64,000 nt of DNA. It comes from Atopobium sp. UBA1382. Lineage in GTDB: Bacteria; Actinomycetota; Coriobacteriia; Coriobacteriales; Atopobiaceae. How positions within the stretch are numbered: position 1 is the stretch's first letter; each line of letters opens with the position of its first letter. Under the pieces are notes generated by a model. That model made no database searches, was not told where the DNA came from, and saw nothing but the letters and a program-made list of their open reading frames with translations. The position numbers were made by a program, and so were the translations under genes. The DNA is taken from positions 384 to 64,383 of the forward strand of contig DBQY01000008.1 in NCBI GenBank assembly GCA_002305805.1, written 5' to 3'. Below, piece after piece: positions 50,249 to 59,638 of this stretch.

Positions 50249-51200
50249 AGCGGCTTACCCGCTCCGCATTGAGAAGGTCCCGGTCGGAGACAGTGGGGTC
50301 CCACGCCGGCTCGGCTGCCGCGTCCGCCTCGATGGCCTGCGTGAGCCGTCGGAAGCGCTCGCGACGGCCCGCGACGAGCTCTGCCACCTCGTGGGGCGAG
50401 CGCCCGGTGGTGTCCACGAGCTCGGAGCCGAGCTCCCGGTAGAGGGGCAGGTAGGCGAGGGCGCGCTCCACGGCGCCCGCGTCGCGCAGCCCGGCGTTCA
50501 CGTCCTGCTCGATGCGTCCGCGCAGCTCCTCCTCGCTCGTCACGAGCGACGCCCAGCGCACCCGCGCCCCGCACTCGGCTATCGGAAGTCGCGCGAGAAT
50601 CTCCTCGACGATCGCTCGCTCGTGCATCACCCAGCCAAAGACAACGTTCTCGTAGGCGTTGCAGCGCAGGAAGTTGCCGAGCAGGTGGCAGACGTTGTCG
50701 AGCACCAGCGCCTTTGTCTCGGGCGTCACTTGGAAGGGGTCCGCCTGCCAGCACCAGTCCCCGTCGAGAAGGACCGAGTGCGGCAGCATGCGGCTGAGCT
50801 CGCGGCAGACGGTCGACTTGCCGACGCCCATCGGGCCGCCGACGAGGTAGAGGGTCTTGCGCGTGGCGGCGGGCTCGGTCTCGTCCGGCCCTGCCGTCCC
50901 TGCGCCGCAGAGCCCGCCGAGCGCGGATGCGAGCTGCGCCACGCGCTTGCGGCGGAGCCGGTAGTGCGTCCAGCGCCCTCGGCGCTCCGCGCTGACGAGG
51001 CCGGCGGAGACGAGCAGCGCCATGTGGTGGGAGAGCGTGGGCTGGCTGATGTCGAGGCGCTCGAGCAGCCTGCAGGCGCAGAGCTCGTCGGCCTGGGAGA
51101 GCATGCGCAGGACGGCGAGGCGCCTCTCGTCCGCGAGCGCCTTGAGCACGTCTGCAGAGAGCCCGTCGCATGCGCCTTCTTCCCCCAACGTGACGCCCAT
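50241..51200 (-). CDS. ArsR family HTH fused to P-loop kinase-like domain
   Basis: A 319-residue fusion. Residues 15-100 are an ArsR winged helix (ADELCACRLLERLDISQPTL and SHHMALLVSAGLV); the ELCACRLLE segment resembles the ArsR metal box. Residues 120-300 are a P-loop domain (YLVGGPMGVGKSTVCREL) like AAA_33/shikimate-kinase-type phosphotransferases. The start is ATG 51200 behind AAGGGGG; longer in-frame versions cover the operator. It is divergent from a Cys-rich DUF5714 gene. Confidence 0.87.
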   Translation of the reverse strand: MGVTLGEEGACDGLSADVLKALADERRLAVLRMLSQADELCACRLLERLDISQPTLSHHMALLVSAGLVSAERRGRWTHYRLRRKRVAQLASALGGLCGAGTAGPDETEPAATRKTLYLVGGPMGVGKSTVCRELSRMLPHSVLLDGDWCWQADPFQVTPETKALVLDNVCHLLGNFLRCNAYENVVFGWVMHERAIVEEILARLPIAECGARVRWASLVTSEEELRGRIEQDVNAGLRDAGAVERALAYLPLYRELGSELVDTTGRSPHEVAELVAGRRERFRRLTQAIEADAAAEPAWDPTVSDRDLLNAERVSRFD

Positions 51201-51233
51201 GGTGGCCCCCTTCGCGCTCGCATGCCCAACAGA

Positions 51234-51286
51234 TTGATAAACGTCGATGATTAGTATACACTCTGTCATATATCGATGGTTATCAA
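51234..51286. promoter_or_regulatory. Operator between the ArsR fusion and DUF5714 genes
   Basis: TTGATAAACGTCGAT (51234-51248) and ATCGATGGTTATCAA (51272-51286) are inverted copies, 13 of 15 bases matching, with a 23-bp spacer. The ATCGAT and TTATCAA parts are those of ArsR/SmtB sites. It probably binds the ArsR fusion and controls both genes. Confidence 0.72.
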
Positions 51287-51301
51287 TATGATGGAGACGC
51301 A

Positions 51302-51868
51302 ATGAACGACCAGCAGGACGCATACGCCTGGGCGACAAGAATCTGCGAGAAGAGCGACGCGCTGAGCCCCGTTGACCTTCTCGAGGAGCTCATGGCGGCG
51401 CCGGAGTGCGACGCCTTCGGGCCCGTGCACCACTATCTGGTGGGGGCGGCGCTCGTCACCTGCGTCCGCAACGCGCGCGGGGAGGGGGACCTGCCCGCGC
51501 AGCTCGCAGAGCTCCGGGCGCGCTCGGGGGCGGTGCCCGGCGCGGCGTGCGCGCGCTGGGGCGTGTGCGGCGCCGCGGCGTCGTGCGGCATGGCGCTCGC
51601 GATCCTGCTGGAGAACGCCCCGCTTAAGCCCGAGGGCTGGAGCGAGTGCCAGCTCATGGTCTCCGACCTGCTACGGGCGATCGCCGAGGCGGGCGCCCCG
51701 CGCTGCTGCAAGCGCGACGCCCGCCTCGCCGTGCGCGGTGCGGTCCCGTGGTTCGAGCGCCTGCTCGGCGTGAAGCTCGCACACGCTGCCTGCGCCCCGC
51801 GCTGCGCGGTCTCCGGCCGCAACGGCGCGTGCCTCGCGGGCGCGTGTCCCTACTTCGCCGGCGCGTAG
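51302..51868 (+). CDS. Cysteine-rich DUF5714 family protein
   Basis: A 188-residue protein with 14 or so cysteines, of the DUF5714 type. Clusters are ACARWGVCGAAASCGMA, RCCKRDARLA and APRCAVSGRNGACLAGACPYF. The pattern suggests metal or Fe-S binding; its reaction is unknown. Divergence from an ArsR-type gene with a shared operator suggests induction by a metal or metalloid. The ATG at 51302 follows GGAGACGC. Confidence 0.8.
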   Translation: MNDQQDAYAWATRICEKSDALSPVDLLEELMAAPECDAFGPVHHYLVGAALVTCVRNARGEGDLPAQLAELRARSGAVPGAACARWGVCGAAASCGMALAILLENAPLKPEGWSECQLMVSDLLRAIAEAGAPRCCKRDARLAVRGAVPWFERLLGVKLAHAACAPRCAVSGRNGACLAGACPYFAGA

Positions 51869-51899
51869 CCGACCCGACGTCCTTCTCGCCCCGTCCGTC

Positions 51900-52349
51900 C
51901 TACGCGTCGCGCCAGCGCTCGAGGGTGGGCAGCACCGCGCCCAGAAGCGACGCGCTCTCGTCCACGGTCCAACCCATCGCCTCGGCCATGCGCGGCGCGC
52001 AATCCTCGATCATCTCGTCCATCGTGGTCTCGTAGGTGTAGGCGCCGCCGTCGTAGCACCAGCGGCAGAAGTCGGGGTTCTCGGCGCCGTCCGCGTCGTG
52101 CCCGAGCTGGTCGGGGCCGGTGAACATCATGCCGCAGCTCTGGCAGTAGTGCTCGGGCATCTCCAGCAGCTCGGTCACGGGGACGCCCAGCTCGCGCGCG
52201 ATGAGCTTGGTCATGTCGATTCCCGGCGAGGTCTCTCCGCGCTCCCAGCGGCTCACCGCCTGCCGGGTGATGTAGAGCCTGCGCGCCAGCTCCTCCTGCG
52301 TGAGCCTGCGCTCGCGGCGCAGGCGGGGCAGCACGTCCTTGATGGCCAT
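51900..52349 (-). CDS. XRE-type regulator with zinc-ribbon domain
   Basis: A 149-residue protein: an N-terminal HTH (LTQEELARRLYITRQAVSRW) followed by a zinc ribbon with YCQSCGMMF and FCRWCYDGG cysteine pairs, and a C-terminal helical part as in the putative zinc ribbon family. Such proteins are common in clostridia and coriobacteria; function unknown. The ATG at 52349 follows GGGAGG. Confidence 0.88.
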   Translation of the reverse strand: MAIKDVLPRLRRERRLTQEELARRLYITRQAVSRWERGETSPGIDMTKLIARELGVPVTELLEMPEHYCQSCGMMFTGPDQLGHDADGAENPDFCRWCYDGGAYTYETTMDEMIEDCAPRMAEAMGWTVDESASLLGAVLPTLERWRDA

Positions 52350-52495
52350 GTGGGCCTCCCTTCGGATTGGTCCGTGCCACCAGTATCGCCGCGCGGAGGC
52401 CCCGGTCCAAGCAACGCTCTGTTGCGCGGGCGAGGCGGCTCGCCCGCCGGCACGGCGGGTATACCTCTCACATCAGACAACGGTCAGGAGGCCCC

Positions 52496-52870
52496 ATGAG
52501 GCATCAGTGCAAGGTGACGGTCCTGGACAAGAAGTGCTTCCCCGACCTGCAGGAGCGCTACCTGGCCGACCCGGCGAGCGGGCCGTGCCCGTGCTTCGAG
52601 GTGGGGCAGGAGTTCCTGTTCTCGCGCGAGGACGGACGCGACGACTTCTGGCACTTCGGGCGCGACCTCGACCCGGCCTTCCCGTGCGCCGAGGCGTGGG
52701 ACTGCGTGAGCCGCTACATCTACACGGCGCTGCAGGGCGGCTCCATCATGCACGGCTGGACCAACGACGAGCGCGTGATGATCGCATGCTGCAACGACGG
52801 CACGCGCCCGGTGGTCTTCAGGATCGAGCGCATCGACCTCCCCGAGAACGAGGCGGAGGCCGCGGCGTAG
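52496..52870 (+). CDS. TIGR04076 family protein
   Basis: A 124-residue protein of the TIGR04076 family. Recognisable parts are VTVLDKKCFPDLQERY, PCPCFEVGQEFLF, and ALQGGSIMHGWTNDERVMIACC, abbreviated. Conserved cysteines suggest metal binding or redox sensing, but the role is unknown. The ATG at 52496 follows GGAGG; a longer frame upstream overlaps the gap only. Confidence 0.85.
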   Translation: MRHQCKVTVLDKKCFPDLQERYLADPASGPCPCFEVGQEFLFSREDGRDDFWHFGRDLDPAFPCAEAWDCVSRYIYTALQGGSIMHGWTNDERVMIACCNDGTRPVVFRIERIDLPENEAEAAA

Positions 52871-52893
52871 GGTGTCAAGCTTGCTCATGCTGA

Positions 52894-53133
52894 TTACATC
52901 CCCTCGTCTATCTCGGAAAGATCAAAGACCCCCTCGATGGCGAGCCCGAAGTACCGGGCGATCTTGTGGGCGAACGGCAGCGATGCCGTGTGCCTGCCCA
53001 CCTCGATGGAGGTGATGGTCTGGCGCGTGGTTCCCGCGGCGTCGGCGAGAAGAGCCTGGGCGAGAAGTGCGGCGCGGGAGCGAAGTGCGCCGCATGCAAG
53101 AAGAGCCTGCGGCCCGGGTCGCTGCGCTACCAT
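52894..53133 (-). pseudogene. XRE-type regulator remnant, N-terminus lost
   Basis: Residues 28-79 of this frame are an XRE regulator of the short YozG/PrtR type (ADAAGTTRQTITSIEVGR, FAHKIARYFGLAIEGVFDL). The residues before it do not match the family: the first helix is replaced by unrelated Arg/Ala-rich sequence. Two GGCGAGAA copies (53044, 53059) sit exactly at the break. Either the gene is truncated or it uses an unseen short start. Confidence 0.6.
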
Positions 53134-53165
53134 GGGGAGATGACGTGCGGGGCGAGGGAGGTTTC

Positions 53166-53669
53166 GTGGAGTGCCGAATCGTGGACAAGCCTGCGTTCAG
53201 GTTCGCCGGCGTGACGGCGCGGGTGCCCATGCAGTTCGAGGGCGAGAACCCATCGATCGCGCGGCTCGCCGGGAGCATCACCGAGGCGCAGCGCGTCGAG
53301 ATGCGCCGCCTCATGGACCTCGACCCGCGTGAGGTGGTGAACGTCTCGTGGGACTCGGACACCAACTTCCAGCGCGAGGAGGGCGAGCTCACGCACCTCA
53401 TCGGCGTGCCCACCACGCGTCCGGCAGATGAGGTGGGCGCGGGTCTCGCGACGCTTGAGGCGCCGGCCGGAATGTGGGCGGTCTTCCCGAGCGATGGGCC
53501 CTTCCCCGAGGCCATGCAGCAGACAACGGCAGACGTCTACGGCACGTGGCTCGCGACGGCACCCTACGAGCTTGGCGCCTTCCACATGTTCTCCTTCAGC
53601 CGCGTGCGCGACGACGGCACGGCATACAGCGAGGTCTGGGTACCGGTCAGGCCCCGATCCGGTCGGTAG
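53166..53669 (+). CDS. Stand-alone GyrI-like effector-binding domain protein
   Basis: A 167-residue GyrI-like/AraC effector-binding domain. It opens VECRIVDKPAFRFAGVTARV, the linker seen after the HTH in AraC-type regulators, and ends with FHMFSFSRVRDDGTAYSEVW. The HTH part is missing, so it may bind small molecules alone or be the residue of a larger gene. The GTG at 53166 follows GAGGGAGG. Confidence 0.8.
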   Translation: MECRIVDKPAFRFAGVTARVPMQFEGENPSIARLAGSITEAQRVEMRRLMDLDPREVVNVSWDSDTNFQREEGELTHLIGVPTTRPADEVGAGLATLEAPAGMWAVFPSDGPFPEAMQQTTADVYGTWLATAPYELGAFHMFSFSRVRDDGTAYSEVWVPVRPRSGR

Positions 53670-53725
53670 GCGAGGGGCGTAGGGCCCGCGGGCTATACTA
53701 AGACCATCCGAGTCAGGGGGTGTCT

Positions 53726-54253
53726 ATGGTCTCCTATCAGATGGACCTGAACGACGAGCGGCGTGCCGTGGCGATCGAAGTTGCGCTGGAGAGCCCCGGC
53801 AACGTGCGCCGGCGTCGCATCGGCGGGCCCGTCCTCGTCGTTCTGGGCGCGCTGCTCGTCGCGCTCGGAGCGCTGTTTCTCGGCTCGGGGTCGGACGTCC
53901 TCGGCGTCGCCTACCTCGTCCTCGGGGCCGCGGCGATCGTGCTCGGCGCGCGGGCACGGGCGTTTCAGCGCTTCGTGCTCAGGCGCGCGGAGACGCTCGT
54001 CGACAACGCCTTCCGCTCGGGGGAGGTTCGCTACTCCTTCGACGAGGATGGCGTGACCGTCGACTCGCAGGTCGGTCACGGCGTGAGCTACTGGCCCTCC
54101 TTCACGGAGTGGGGGACCATGGGGGACTACCTCTACCTCAGGCGTGGGGACAACAAGCTGGTGCTCGTGGACGGCGGCGAGCTCGCCCCGGGGGAGCTCG
54201 AGGAGGTCAGGGCGCTCGTCGAGCGCCACGTCGGGAGCCGCCGGGACGCCTGA
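53726..54253 (+). CDS. YcxB-like domain membrane protein
   Basis: A 175-residue protein with two adjacent helices (about residues 35-75) and a C-terminal YcxB-like domain (VRYSFDEDGVTVDSQVGHG, SFTEWGTMGDYLYLRRG). The function of the family is unknown. A TATACT hexamer at 53693 is a likely -10. The ATG at 53726 is used in preference to the GTG at 53720. Confidence 0.75.
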   Translation: MVSYQMDLNDERRAVAIEVALESPGNVRRRRIGGPVLVVLGALLVALGALFLGSGSDVLGVAYLVLGAAAIVLGARARAFQRFVLRRAETLVDNAFRSGEVRYSFDEDGVTVDSQVGHGVSYWPSFTEWGTMGDYLYLRRGDNKLVLVDGGELAPGELEEVRALVERHVGSRRDA

Positions 54254-54447
54254 GGGCAACCCTTTGCGCGCTCGCCGGCAACGGTCCTTGCAGGGGGGTC
54301 GCGGGACTATAGTCCTTCCACCATATTCGGCCATGGGCGCGTAGCGCGACGTGACTGCCCGCGGGAGCCTTGCGGGCGGGCGCTTCCGTCGCCCACGCCG
54401 TCCGGGCTCCCTGTGACGGCGATGCGCCTCACGTCCCTCGGCGCCCG

Positions 54448-54581
54448 CTACCTCAGCACGGACGCCGCGATGTAGGCGGCGTAGAGCACCACGAAGATCA
54501 CGCCGTTCACGCGGCTCATCTCGTGGCGGCGCCCACGAGCAGGCCAAAGCCGACGACAATTGCGAGAAGGCTGAGAAGCAC
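54448..54581 (-). pseudogene. Gutted Ca2+/Na+ antiporter gene
   Basis: From the GTG at 54581 the first 17 codons (VLLSLLAIVVGFGLLVG) match the start of the intact antiporter at 60598, and the last codons before 54448 (MSRVNGVIFVVLYAAYIA) match its C-terminus. Everything between, some 825 bp, has been deleted, and the join is out of frame. The deletion point lies at CGTGGGCGCCGCCACGAG, a sequence close to one in the intact gene. Confidence 0.88.
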
Positions 54582-54769
54582 GACGATCCTTTCGGGTCGG
54601 GGATACCACATCCAGTATTCCTGAGGGGAATCTCCCCAAGATGCGGTCGGCGTCCGACTCCCGAGCGAATCTGCAGATGCGCACCTACGCGCGCTCGCCC
54701 AGCAGGGGCCGCCATGCTGGCGCAACCTCCGTGCGCGCGGCGTGCTACACTGCCCTGTGGCCCACCGGG

Positions 54770-54811
54770 CCCCTGACGAGGGCAGCCGTACCAGGAACGC
54801 AAAGACGGCGC
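54770..54811 (+). promoter_or_regulatory. Guanidine-III riboswitch, copy 1
   Basis: CCCTGACGAGGGCAGCCGT, then CCAGG and AAAGACGGCGC, match the ykkC-III consensus: a GACGAGG core, a GCCGUACC strand and an AGACGGCGC strand forming the pseudoknot. A TACACT -10 lies at 54746. The Shine-Dalgarno GAGGGAGG follows directly, so guanidine would free it and raise translation of the exporter. Confidence 0.9.
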
Positions 54812-54831
54812 ATCTACCGAGGGAGGCTTTC

Positions 54832-55155
54832 ATGGACTGGGTCGTGCTCGTGTGTTCCGGGATGCTCGAGGCCGTGTGGGCGCTGGCGCTCGACCGCGCG
54901 GAGGGCTTCACGAGGCCCCTGCCCACGATCGTCTTCATCGCCGCGCTCGCAGCGAGCATGCTCGGCCTCAGCCACGCCGTGCGCACCATCCCCATCGGGA
55001 CCGCGTACGCCGTGTGGGTCGGGATCGGCGCGGCGGTGACGGTGGGCTACGGCATCGCCACCGGGGCGGAGCCCTTCTCGTGGGCAAAGGTCGCACTGCT
55101 TGCGGGGCTCGTCGGCTGTGTGGTGGGCCTCAAGCTCGTGGGGGAGTCCCACTAG
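54832..55155 (+). CDS. gdx: SMR family guanidinium exporter Gdx, copy 1
   Basis: A 107-residue small multidrug resistance protein with four helices that exports guanidinium in exchange for protons. The Gdx signature is seen: Gly10, Glu13, Trp16 and Ala17 in SGMLEAVWALAL, and the SHAVRTIPIGTAYAVWVG loop. A guanidine-III riboswitch lies directly upstream. It differs from the copy at 60814 by one residue (Asp2 for Asn2), so the two are a recent duplication. Confidence 0.95.
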   Translation: MDWVVLVCSGMLEAVWALALDRAEGFTRPLPTIVFIAALAASMLGLSHAVRTIPIGTAYAVWVGIGAAVTVGYGIATGAEPFSWAKVALLAGLVGCVVGLKLVGESH

Positions 55156-55222
55156 CGTCCGAGCGTCCCCCTCGCGCTACAATCTCGGCGAGAAGAACGC
55201 TCGCGGCGGCAGGGAGGCGCAC

Positions 55223-56146
55223 ATGGCAATCGAGAGCGTGGCGATCGTCGGTCGCGGCGCGGTGGGGATGCTCTACGGCTCCATCGCCGAGAAGAACCTC
55301 GGGTCGGGGGCCGTCGAGTTCGTGATGGACGACGAGCGCTTTGCCCGGCACGCCGGCGAGACCCCGCTCGTGAACGGCGCGCCGCTCCGCGTGCCCACCG
55401 TGCCCGCGAGTGAGGCTGTGCCCGTCGACCTGGTGATCCTCACCACCAAGGCCACTGGGCTCGGTCAGGCGCTCGACACCATGGAGGGGCTCGTCGGGCC
55501 GGAAACCCGCATCGTCTCCCTGCTCAATGGCGTCACGAGCGAGGAGCGCGTGGCCGAGCGCTTTGGCTGGGGGCGCACCGTGCTCTCCGTCGCGCAGGGC
55601 ATGGACGCCGTCTTTGTCGGCGGTGAGATGACCTATGCCCACCCCGGTGAGATCCGCTTCGGCGCCGCCCCGGGGACGGGCACGGGCGTGGTGGAGGACG
55701 TCGCCGATCTCTACGAGCGTGCCGGCATCCCGCACGTGGTCGAGGCCGACATCCGCCGCCGCATGTGGGTGAAGCTCATGCTCAACGTCGGGATCAACCA
55801 GACCTGCATGGCCTTCGGCGGCACGTACGGCACGGCGAGCGAGCCGGAAAGCGAGCAGAACCGCTGCTTCGTGGCCGCCATGCGCGAGGCCCTGACCGTC
55901 GCGCGCGCCGAGGGGGTGGACGTCACCGAGAAGGACCTCGCGCAGATGGCTGGCCTCGTGGCTTCCCTCGACCCGGCCGGCATGCCGTCCATGGCCCAGG
56001 ACCGGATCAACCGCAAGCCCACCGAGGTGGAGGAGTTCTCCGGCACCATCATCCGCCTGGCGGAGGCGCACGGCATCCTCGTGCCTACGAACCACTGGCT
56101 CTACCAGCGGATTCGCGAACTTGAGGCGGAGTTTGCCCGCGGGTAG
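55223..56146 (+). CDS. Ketopantoate reductase-like protein (ApbA/PanE family)
   Basis: A 307-residue NADPH-dependent reductase of the PanE/ApbA family. The N-terminal AIVGRGAVGMLYG is the Rossmann motif, and the family lysine-containing RMWVKLMLNVGINQTC is at residue 190 or so, with EVEEFSGTIIRLA and NHWLYQRIRELE near the end. No other pantothenate gene is near, so a true ketopantoate role is not certain. The ATG at 55223 follows GGGAGGC. Confidence 0.9.
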   Translation: MAIESVAIVGRGAVGMLYGSIAEKNLGSGAVEFVMDDERFARHAGETPLVNGAPLRVPTVPASEAVPVDLVILTTKATGLGQALDTMEGLVGPETRIVSLLNGVTSEERVAERFGWGRTVLSVAQGMDAVFVGGEMTYAHPGEIRFGAAPGTGTGVVEDVADLYERAGIPHVVEADIRRRMWVKLMLNVGINQTCMAFGGTYGTASEPESEQNRCFVAAMREALTVARAEGVDVTEKDLAQMAGLVASLDPAGMPSMAQDRINRKPTEVEEFSGTIIRLAEAHGILVPTNHWLYQRIRELEAEFARG

Positions 56147-56330
56147 GGCCGCCTGCGGCGCCGTCCTTCTCGCCCAGAGAAATTATGTAAATCCGCCCAT
56201 CGTGCTGCGGCTTGCCGCAAAGTGTTAAAGGAACCGAAATAACGCTCAGCTACAGTACAGGTGCGGTCCTGCCCGGAAGGCGGGGCTCCCTGACGTTTTT
56301 GTGCGCGTTACCACTTAAGGAGGAGTTGCT

Positions 56331-57146
56331 ATGTCCGCTTCCGTCTCTCGTCGTACGTTCCTCGGCATCGCCGGCGGTGCCGTCTCCGTCCTCGGCCTCG
56401 CCGCCTGCGGCGGCAACAACGACGCCGAATCCGGCGACGACGCCAACGCCGCGTCCGACGACACCTCGGACAAGACCTACATCGTCGCCACCGACACCAC
56501 CTTCGCTCCGTTCGAGTTCACCAACGACGCCAACGAGTTCGTGGGCATCGACGTCGACATCCTCGCCGCCATCGCCGCCGACCAGGGCTTCACCTACGAG
56601 CTCAACTCCCTCGGCTTTGACGCCGCCGTGGCCGCGCTCGAGTCCAACCAGGCCGACGCCGTGATCGCCGGTATGTCCATCACCGAGGAGCGCCTGGAGA
56701 AGTACGACTTCTCCGACCCCTACTACGACTCCTACGTCTGCGCGGCTGCCGCCGAGGGCGGCGAGGTCTCGAGCCTCGAGAACCTGAACGGCATGACGGT
56801 GGCCTGCAAGACCGGCACCCAGAGCGCCAGCTGGGCCGAGTCCATCGCAGAGGAGTACGGCTTCACGATCACCTACTTCGACACGTCCGACATGATGTAC
56901 CAGGACGTCCTCACCGGGAACACAGCCGCGTGCTTCGAGGACTACCCCGTCATGGCCTACGGCGTGGCGCAGGGCAACGGCCTCACGATCATCGGCACCG
57001 ATGAGGAGGAGTATGCAACCCCGTACGGCTTCGCCGTCATGAAGGGCGAGAACCCCGAGCTCATCGAGATGTTCAACGCGGGCCTCGCCAACATTCGGGA
57101 GAGCGGCGAGTACGACGAGATCGTCGCCAAGTACCTCGAGGCGTAG
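56331..57146 (+). CDS. Amino-acid ABC transporter substrate-binding lipoprotein
   Basis: A 271-residue solute-binding lipoprotein. The signal has SRRTFLGIAGG and a lipobox ending GLAAC. The mature domain shows TDTTFAPFEFTNDANEFVGI and DAVIAGMSITEERLEKYDFS, the family signature of polar amino-acid binders. The ligand could be glutamine, cystine or arginine. The ATG at 56331 has AAGGAGGAG. A 14-bp hairpin lies after it. Confidence 0.93.
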   Translation: MSASVSRRTFLGIAGGAVSVLGLAACGGNNDAESGDDANAASDDTSDKTYIVATDTTFAPFEFTNDANEFVGIDVDILAAIAADQGFTYELNSLGFDAAVAALESNQADAVIAGMSITEERLEKYDFSDPYYDSYVCAAAAEGGEVSSLENLNGMTVACKTGTQSASWAESIAEEYGFTITYFDTSDMMYQDVLTGNTAACFEDYPVMAYGVAQGNGLTIIGTDEEEYATPYGFAVMKGENPELIEMFNAGLANIRESGEYDEIVAKYLEA

Positions 57147-57173
57147 AGCTCTGTTGCAAGAGCTAGGAAGACT

Positions 57174-57205
57174 GGGGCTGCGCGGCACGGATGCCGCGCA
57201 GCCCC
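57174..57205 (+). other. Perfect hairpin between binding-protein and permease genes
   Basis: GGGGCTGCGCGGCA (57174-57187) and TGCCGCGCAGCCCC (57192-57205) form a perfect 14-bp stem with loop CGGA. No T-run follows. Such hairpins often protect the binding-protein mRNA and reduce permease expression. Confidence 0.8.
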
Positions 57206-57226
57206 CTGATGGTAGTAAGGGACCCC

Positions 57227-57900
57227 ATGGACGCATCTCTGATTGACACTCTCGTGGCGGCGTGGCCGCTGCTGTGGCAGGGCCTGCAGATGACGGTCTA
57301 CGTGACCGTGGTCTCGCTCGTCGTGGCCATGCCGCTCGGCATCGTCACCTGCCTCATGAACCTCTCCAAGTTCCGCGTGCTGCGCGGCATCGCCAAGTTC
57401 TACATCTGGATCATCCGCGGCACGCCGATGCTCGTCCAGGGCTTCTACCTCTACTTCGCCGTGCCGCAGCTCATGCAGGCCACCATCGCTCCGGACTTTC
57501 GCCTGGACATCATCACTGCGAGCATCCTCACGCTGATCCTCAACGCCGGCGCCTACTCCGCGGAGATCTTCCGCGGCGCCATCCAGTCCGTGCCCAAGGG
57601 CCAGACCGAGGCGTCTCGCTCCTTGGGCGTGAGCCACGGCAAGACCATGCTCAAGATCGTCCTTCCCCAGGCCGTCCGCATCTGCCTGCCGAGCCTCGTG
57701 AACCAGTGCATCATCACGCTCAAGGACTCCACCATCATGTACGCGCTCGGCCTGCCTGAGATCATGAACCAGGCAAAGGTCTACGTCGGCCGCACGATGG
57801 ACTCGTTCGCCACCTACACCTGGGTGGCCATCATCTTCCTCGTGATCACCAGCGTGCTCATGATCGTCTCGTCCCAGCTCGAGAAAAGGATGCGCAAGTA

Positions 57901-57901
<1 letters not shown>
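57227..57901 (+). CDS. Amino-acid ABC transporter permease
   Basis: A 224-residue His/Glu/Gln/Arg-type permease with five helices. The N-terminal [15 protein letters not shown] and the cytoplasmic coupling loop [20 protein letters not shown], followed by [15 protein letters not shown], are diagnostic. The ATG at 57227 follows AAGGGACC; an earlier in-frame start lies within the hairpin region. It overlaps the ATPase start by one base. Confidence 0.93.
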
Positions 57902-58653
<752 letters not shown>

Positions 58654-58671
58654 GCGTCGGGGCAGGGTGCC

Positions 58672-59307
58672 GTGCTGGGCATCGTCGGCTATGGCGGCTT
58701 CGTTGCGTCCGCGGCGGCGCTGTGCCTCACGCCGGGCATCGACACCGTCTACATCCTCACGCGCACCGTCTCCGGCGGCCGCCGCGAGGGCCTGGCCAGC
58801 GCACTCGGCATCAACGCCAGCCTGGTGGTGCACACGATTCTCGTTGCGGCGGGGCTGTCGCTCGTGCTCGCCGCCTCGCCGGTCGCCTTCGGTGCGATCA
58901 AGGTGGCGGGCGCGGCGTATCTTGCGGTGATGGGCGTGCGGAGCATCCTCTCCGGCGGCTCGTCCTTCTCGGTGGGCGAGAAGGACGAGGGAGCATCGGC
59001 CGGCTCGAACCTGCGCGTGTTTGCCCAGGGCGTGCTGACCAACGTGCTCAACCCCAAGATCATCCTGTTTTTCCTGGCGCTGCTGCCGCAGTTCGTGGCC
59101 ACGCCCAACCCCTTCGGCCCCGTGCCGTTCCTGGCGCTCGGCCTCACCTACGTGGCGCTGTCCACGCTCTGGACCGTGGTGATCGTGGTCATTGCGTCGC
59201 CCTTCTCGCGCCTGCTCACGCGCAGCCCGCGCGCGGGGCGCGTGACCTCCGTGGTCTCCGGCCTCGTCTACATCGCCCTCGGCGCCACGATCGTCCTCAC
59301 GGCGTAA
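58672..59307 (+). CDS. LysE family amino-acid exporter
   Basis: A 211-residue LysE/RhtB-type exporter with six helices. Family parts are LCLTPGIDTVYILTRTVSGG and ALGINASLVVHTILVAAGLS, and the later FAQGVLTNVLNPKIILFFLALLP, abbreviated. The start is GTG at 58672, 18 bases after the ATPase gene, so uptake and export of amino acids may share a transcript. Confidence 0.9.
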   Translation: MLGIVGYGGFVASAAALCLTPGIDTVYILTRTVSGGRREGLASALGINASLVVHTILVAAGLSLVLAASPVAFGAIKVAGAAYLAVMGVRSILSGGSSFSVGEKDEGASAGSNLRVFAQGVLTNVLNPKIILFFLALLPQFVATPNPFGPVPFLALGLTYVALSTLWTVVIVVIASPFSRLLTRSPRAGRVTSVVSGLVYIALGATIVLTA

Positions 59308-59457
59308 GCTCCCTTTTCGCCCGCCCGTTGCACTCGCTGGGCCGGGCGCGCCCTTCTGGATTTTGCGGCCAGGCGCGTGTCAAAGGGTTTTGACTCGCCC
59401 CGGGTACCCGTTGCGGGTACGATTTCCGCAGGGAAAGCGCAGGGAAAGGGGTGTGCC

Positions 59458-59631
59458 ATGGCGGAGGGGCTTCAGAGCGCGCGCAGGGTCGTGGGCGAGC
59501 GCGTCCGCGAGCGGCGCGACCCCGAGGACGCCCTGCCCGACGATCCCCTCTATCGTACGTTCCTGCCCATGTGGCGCTTCTGGCTGTCGCTCGCCGCCGT
59601 GGGTCTGTTCCTGCTGCGCTACTGCCCGTGA
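59458..59631 (+). CDS. Small single-pass membrane protein
   Basis: Not recognised. The 57-residue protein is charged for 38 residues (RRVVGERVRERRDPED) and ends in one helix (FWLSLAAVGLFLLRYC). The ATG at 59458 follows GAAAGGGG. It converges on the antiporter gene with 7 bases between stops. The 150-bp gap before it shows only a possible GC hairpin near 59320. Confidence 0.55.
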   Translation: MAEGLQSARRVVGERVRERRDPEDALPDDPLYRTFLPMWRFWLSLAAVGLFLLRYCP

Positions 59632-59638
59632 TGCTTGC

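Noticed and set aside
54448..54684. Small intact gene of 78 codons ending in the antiporter C-terminus
   Set aside because: Its N-terminal part is unrelated leader sequence; the two ends match the start and end of the intact antiporter, so it is a deletion remnant.
59315..59365. Terminator after the LysE gene
   Set aside because: GC-rich complementary segments exist but the stem is irregular and no T-run follows.
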